Shown: piece by piece, positions 19,739 to 22,924 of the stretch
Position numbering within the stretch: position 1 is the first letter of the stretch
How the letters are laid out: each line of letters opens with the position of its first letter
Assembly: GCA_902496375.1 (NCBI GenBank)
Contig: CABVAS010000006.1
Span: 1-22,924 of the forward strand
DNA: 22,924 nucleotides
Origin: an uncultured Collinsella sp.
GTDB lineage: Bacteria; Actinomycetota; Coriobacteriia; Coriobacteriales; Coriobacteriaceae
Direction of reading: 5' to 3'
Notes under the pieces: model-generated
Database searches by the model: none
What the model saw: the letters and a program-made list of their open reading frames with translations, nothing else
What the model was told of the DNA's origin: nothing
Translations under genes and position numbers: made by a program

Positions 19739-20872
19739 ATGTACATTTCCACACATCAGGCTCTACTCGACTTTTGCCAGCGCGCCCGTGAGTTCGACGC
19801 GATTGCCGTCGATACCGAGTTTTTGCGCGAGCGCACATTCCATCCGCGTCTGTGCTTGGTTCAGATTGCCACCCTTGCCGAGAGCGTCGCGGTCGATCCC
19901 CTGGTAATCGACGACCTATCGCCGCTGGCCGAGCTTATGGCAGACGAGAGCGTGACTAAGGTCTTCCACGCCTGCTCGCAGGATATGGAGGTTATGCTCC
20001 ATACCGTGGGCGTGCTGCCACGACCGATTTTCGATACGCAGGTCGCCGCTGCCTTTTTGGGCGAGCGCCAGCAGATTTCGTATGGCGCGCTTGTTCAGAC
20101 GTTTTGCGGCGTCTCGCTGCCCAAGACCGAGTCGCTGACCGACTGGTCGCGTCGCCCGCTGACCGATAAGCAGATTGAGTACGCGATTGATGACGTCAAG
20201 TACTTGATCGTCGCCTATACCGAGATGATGAGTCGCCTGCGCGAGCTGGGCCGTGTGGACTGGGTGCTCGACGAGCTACGCCCGCTGGCTGACGAGTCGC
20301 ACTATCGCGCCGACCGTCACGAGGCATTCCGCAAGGTCAAGCGCATCAACTCGTGCAGCCGCCACCAGCTGGGCATCGCGCGCGAGCTCGCCGCCTGGCG
20401 CGAGGACCGCGCCGAGCGCCGTAACATCCCGCGCAAGTGGGTCATGTCCGACGACACGCTGCTTGCGCTCGTCAAGCGCAATCCCGTGCGCGTTGAGGAG
20501 TTCCGTAGCATTCGCGGTACCGATCAGTTGGGGGAGCGCGACGTGGACGGTGCGCTCATGGCCATCAAGCGTGGCGCAAGCTGCCCGCACGATCGCCTGC
20601 CGCTCATGGTGCGCGGGCATCGCCAGATCTCTCCGGAGTTGGAGAGCGTGACGGACCTGATGTATGCGCTCATTCGCCTGGTTGCCGAGCGCTCGGGCGT
20701 GGCGACCTCGGTCATCGCCTCGCGCGATGACCTGGCCGACTATATTGAGCACCCCGAGCAGAGCCCCCTGCGCGAAGGCTGGCGCTTTGAGCTTGTGGGC
20801 TCGCGTCTGGACGATCTGCTTTCCGGCAATATGGGACTCACCGTGAAGGACGGCAAAATCGAGCTTCTATAG
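19739..20872 (+). CDS. rnd: Ribonuclease D family 3'-5' exonuclease with HRDC
   Basis: A 377-residue DEDDy exoribonuclease that trims the 3' ends of tRNA and other structured RNAs. Exonuclease motifs: AVDTEFLRERTF (Asp25, Glu27), FHACSQDMEVM (Asp82), and YAIDDVKYL (Tyr148, Asp152). Residues of about 210-290 form an HRDC domain (ARELAAWREDRAERRNIPRK, VMSDDTLLALVKRNP), followed by a second helical repeat, as in bacterial RNase D. The ATG at 19739 is chosen by alignment with the family start (MYISTHQALLDFC); an in-frame GTG at 19703 would add 12 residues. No convincing Shine-Dalgarno precedes it. Divergent from the lipid kinase gene. Confidence 0.9.
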   Translation: MYISTHQALLDFCQRAREFDAIAVDTEFLRERTFHPRLCLVQIATLAESVAVDPLVIDDLSPLAELMADESVTKVFHACSQDMEVMLHTVGVLPRPIFDTQVAAAFLGERQQISYGALVQTFCGVSLPKTESLTDWSRRPLTDKQIEYAIDDVKYLIVAYTEMMSRLRELGRVDWVLDELRPLADESHYRADRHEAFRKVKRINSCSRHQLGIARELAAWREDRAERRNIPRKWVMSDDTLLALVKRNPVRVEEFRSIRGTDQLGERDVDGALMAIKRGASCPHDRLPLMVRGHRQISPELESVTDLMYALIRLVAERSGVATSVIASRDDLADYIEHPEQSPLREGWRFELVGSRLDDLLSGNMGLTVKDGKIELL

Positions 20873-21000
20873 TTACGCGGTTTTACCAAACGCTGTAAAC
20901 GTCGTTCTAGAGCTGCAATGCCAAAACATCGATGGTGTCTCGTTGGCTGGGCGAGTGGGTAAAATGCCTCCAACGTGTAACTCGATTCGGAGGAATTCGC

Positions 21001-21705
21001 ATGCCTTATTACTATGGATACGGCTTTGGCATCGACCCGCTGTACCTGCTGGTTGTTCTTGTCTGCACGGTGCTTGGCCTTGCCGCACAGAACTACATCA
21101 ACTCGACATACAAAACCTGGTCCAAGGTTCGCTCGGACGGCGACACGGGCGCCACGGTCGCTCGCCGCATGCTCGACGCCAACGGCTGCAACGCCGTGGG
21201 TATCAAGGGTGTCGCCGGCGAGCTCACCGACCATTACAACCCGCAGGACAATAACCTGTATCTCTCGGATGCCAACCGTTCGGGCGGGTCGGTCGCAAGC
21301 GTTGCCGTCGCCTGCCACGAGGCGGGCCATGCCGCCCAGCGTCAAAGCGGTTACGCCATGATGAAAGTGCGTACCGCCCTGGTTCCGGTTGTCAACTTTA
21401 CCCAGAACACTTGGACCATCGTGTTGCTCTTGGGCCTGTTTATGAACATTGCCGGGCTCACATCCCTCGCACTGATCTTCTTCTCGTTTAGCGTGCTGTT
21501 CCAACTGGTTACGCTGCCGGTCGAGATTGATGCCAGCCGCCGCGCCGTGGCGTACATCGAGCAGTCGGGCATGAGCTCCAAGCAGGTCAATGGTGCCAAG
21601 AAGGTCCTGACGGCAGCCGCGCTTACCTATGTTGCTGCAGCGCTCACTTCGATCATTCAGCTGCTCTACCTGATGGCTCGCTACAACAGAAACTCCAACC
21701 GATAA
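21001..21705 (+). CDS. YugP-type neutral zinc metallopeptidase
   Basis: A 234-residue membrane protein of the zinc metallopeptidase_2 (YugP) family. The N-terminus has a short Tyr/Gly-rich stretch (MPYYYGYGFG), a first helix at 12-29, then the zinc-binding motif HEAGH at residues 106-110 within VAVACHEAGHAAQ. Two helices at about 122-165, a region LPVEIDASRRAVAYIEQ with the likely third ligand Glu, and a last helix at about 200-226. The ATG at 21001 has a strong GGAGG 7 bases upstream. The physiological substrate of this family is not known to me; it is presumably a membrane-quality or stress peptidase. It stands alone between rnd and xseA. Confidence 0.85.
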   Translation: MPYYYGYGFGIDPLYLLVVLVCTVLGLAAQNYINSTYKTWSKVRSDGDTGATVARRMLDANGCNAVGIKGVAGELTDHYNPQDNNLYLSDANRSGGSVASVAVACHEAGHAAQRQSGYAMMKVRTALVPVVNFTQNTWTIVLLLGLFMNIAGLTSLALIFFSFSVLFQLVTLPVEIDASRRAVAYIEQSGMSSKQVNGAKKVLTAAALTYVAAALTSIIQLLYLMARYNRNSNR

Positions 21706-21721
21706 CAAATTGGCTTGACAG

Positions 21722-21751
21722 GCGCCGCGGAGATTTGTGTCCCCGCGGCGC
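21722..21751 (+). terminator. Hairpin after the zinc metallopeptidase gene
   Basis: GCGCCGCGG (21722-21730) pairs exactly with CCGCGGCGC (21743-21751), loop of 12 bases. Instead of a U-run it is followed by TGTACTATG, where TACTAT (21754-21759) could be the -10 of xseA. It may be a factor-dependent terminator or pause site separating the two genes. Confidence 0.5.
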
Positions 21752-21820
21752 TGTACTATGTGTTGGACTTGAATTTGCGCAGGGCCGGAGCCCTTGTGCA
21801 CGATAACGAAAGGAGGCTGC

Positions 21821-22924
21821 GTGGCAGGCTGGAATCTGACCGGCAATGCCGTTTCCGCCGAGTTCGACGGTTCGGACGAGCAGGAGCGTAAAGAACTCAG
21901 CGTGAGCCAGGCGGTAGAGATCGCCGCCGGTGCGCTCGATGCCATTCCGCAGCTGAGCGTTCTGGGCGAGGTCACGGGTTTCCGTGGCCCCAATGCCCGA
22001 AGCGGTCACTGCTACTTCCAGATTAAGGACGACTCGGCCGCCGTTGACTGCATTATCTGGAAGGGCGCCTACCTTAAGCGCACCTTCGACTTGCGCGATG
22101 GCATGCAGGTGAGCTTTAAGGGCAGCTTCAATCTCTATAAGGCCACGGGCCGCATGAGCTTTGTCGCTCGCTCATTTTCGCTGGCGGGCGAGGGTCTGCT
22201 GCGTCAACAAGTGGCGCAACTGGCCGAAAAGCTACGCCGCGAGGGCCTGATGGACGAAGCGCGCAAGCGCCGCATCCCGGTGTTCTGCTCCCGCGTGGCG
22301 GTCGTTACCTCGCTTTCGGGTGCCGTAATCGACGACGTCAAGCGCACATTGCGTCGTCGCAACCCGCTCGTCGAGCTCGTCTGCGTGGGCGCTAAGGTTC
22401 AAGGCGAGGGTGCGCCGGCCGAGCTTATTGAGGGCCTGCGCCGTGCCGCCGCAATCACGCCGGCGCCCGACTGCATCTTGCTGGTGCGCGGCGGCGGCTC
22501 CTTTGAGGACCTCATGACCTTCAACGACGAGGAGCTTGCCCGTGCGGTGGCGGCTTGTCCCGTGCCCGTGGTGACCGGCATTGGCCATGAGCCCGATACC
22601 TCGATTTGCGACATGGTGAGCGACCGTCGCGCCTCCACGCCTACGGCGGCGGCCGAATCGGTGGCGCCGGCTATGACGGAGTTGGCCGATGTGCTCGAGG
22701 CGCGCTATCAACGTCTGGGTGCTGCGATGGCATCGATGATTGGGTCGGCCCAGGTCGACCTGGAGATGCTCGATCAGCGCGGTCGCCGTGCCTGGGATAC
22801 CTATACGGCTCGCTTGGGCGATGCGCTCGATGCGGCTGCGTGCCGCCCGTGCCTCAACGACCCAACGTTTATGGTTGAGCGTCGCGAGTCTGAGCTTGCC
22901 CTGACGGCCGATCGTTTGTCCGGC
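21821..22924 (+). CDS. xseA: Exodeoxyribonuclease VII large subunit, 5' part
   Basis: XseA is the catalytic subunit of exonuclease VII, which degrades single-stranded DNA from both ends with small subunit XseB. The window contains the first 368 codons with no stop; the gene continues beyond the right edge. An OB-fold at about residues 30-125 (LSVLGEVTGFRG, GHCYFQIKDDSAAVDCIIWK) is followed by the catalytic domain: PVFCSRVAVVTSLSGAVIDD, LVRGGGSFEDLMTFNDEELA beginning near 221, and TGIGHEPDTSICD, then RASTPTAAAE and the start of the long coiled coil. The start is GTG at 21821 with an AAAGGAGG 5 bases upstream. The N-terminus is about 25 residues longer than in short XseA proteins. xseB would be expected next. 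Confidence 0.95.
   Translation, partial: MAGWNLTGNAVSAEFDGSDEQERKELSVSQAVEIAAGALDAIPQLSVLGEVTGFRGPNARSGHCYFQIKDDSAAVDCIIWKGAYLKRTFDLRDGMQVSFKGSFNLYKATGRMSFVARSFSLAGEGLLRQQVAQLAEKLRREGLMDEARKRRIPVFCSRVAVVTSLSGAVIDDVKRTLRRRNPLVELVCVGAKVQGEGAPAELIEGLRRAAAITPAPDCILLVRGGGSFEDLMTFNDEELARAVAACPVPVVTGIGHEPDTSICDMVSDRRASTPTAAAESVAPAMTELADVLEARYQRLGAAMASMIGSAQVDLEMLDQRGRRAWDTYTARLGDALDAAACRPCLNDPTFMVERRESELALTADRLSG

Noticed and set aside
1..22924. CRISPR array, tRNA, rRNA, prophage or insertion sequence
   Set aside because: I saw no regularly spaced repeats, no tRNA or rRNA signatures and no transposase or integrase frames.

Overview
The window looks like a chromosomal contig from a high-GC Gram-positive gut anaerobe of the Coriobacteriia, most likely Collinsella or a close relative. 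This is an inference from the coding bias, the gene content and the many small intergenic dyads; no marker gene here proves it. The left end is an artefact: bases 1-40 are a perfect palindrome made of two Illumina adapter ends, so the true insert begins near base 41, inside a truncated dapH.

Left part (41-4770). A leftward diaminopimelate/lysine operon reads lysA-dapA, dapB, dapH. The lysA and dapA domains lie in one uninterrupted frame, but dapA keeps its own Shine-Dalgarno and ATG. The lysA leader contains what reads as a lysine riboswitch, followed by a 12-bp helix that buries the weak lysA ribosome-binding site. An M20D amidohydrolase is divergent from it and could supply the N-acetyl-DAP deacetylase step that a DapH pathway needs.

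Middle part (4771-10398). A HigB-HigA toxin-antitoxin pair is followed by a small membrane protein and an FxLYD-domain protein whose Shine-Dalgarno lies inside a perfect 14-bp stem. Next come a small helix-turn-helix protein and a membrane-anchored Ser/Thr kinase whose ATG fits a leaderless start. Leftward of a shared terminator are a secreted coiled-coil protein with a lysozyme-like C-terminus and a MOSC-domain protein.

D-aspartate module (10633-12720). A D-aspartate ligase of the ATP-grasp type and an aspartate racemase run rightward. Together they make and attach the D-Asp cross-bridge of peptidoglycan. The lysA product next door would be consistent with a lysine-type wall, which is inference.

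ECF transporter operon (16380 down to 12845, leftward). A 22-residue leader peptide with three consecutive Trp codons and an intrinsic terminator precedes an ECF S component, a tandem ATPase and EcfT. This is a textbook-shaped tryptophan attenuator placed on an ECF transporter, so the substrate is probably tryptophan. In this assembly the tandem ATPase gene has lost the first Walker A lysine through a small frameshifting deletion.

Right part (16510-22924). A secreted, C-terminally anchored C69 dipeptidase, a 30-residue membrane protein translationally coupled to a diacylglycerol-kinase-family protein (all leftward), then RNase D, a YugP-type zinc metallopeptidase and the start of xseA (rightward, cut by the window end). 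No tRNA, rRNA, IS element, prophage or CRISPR array was seen.
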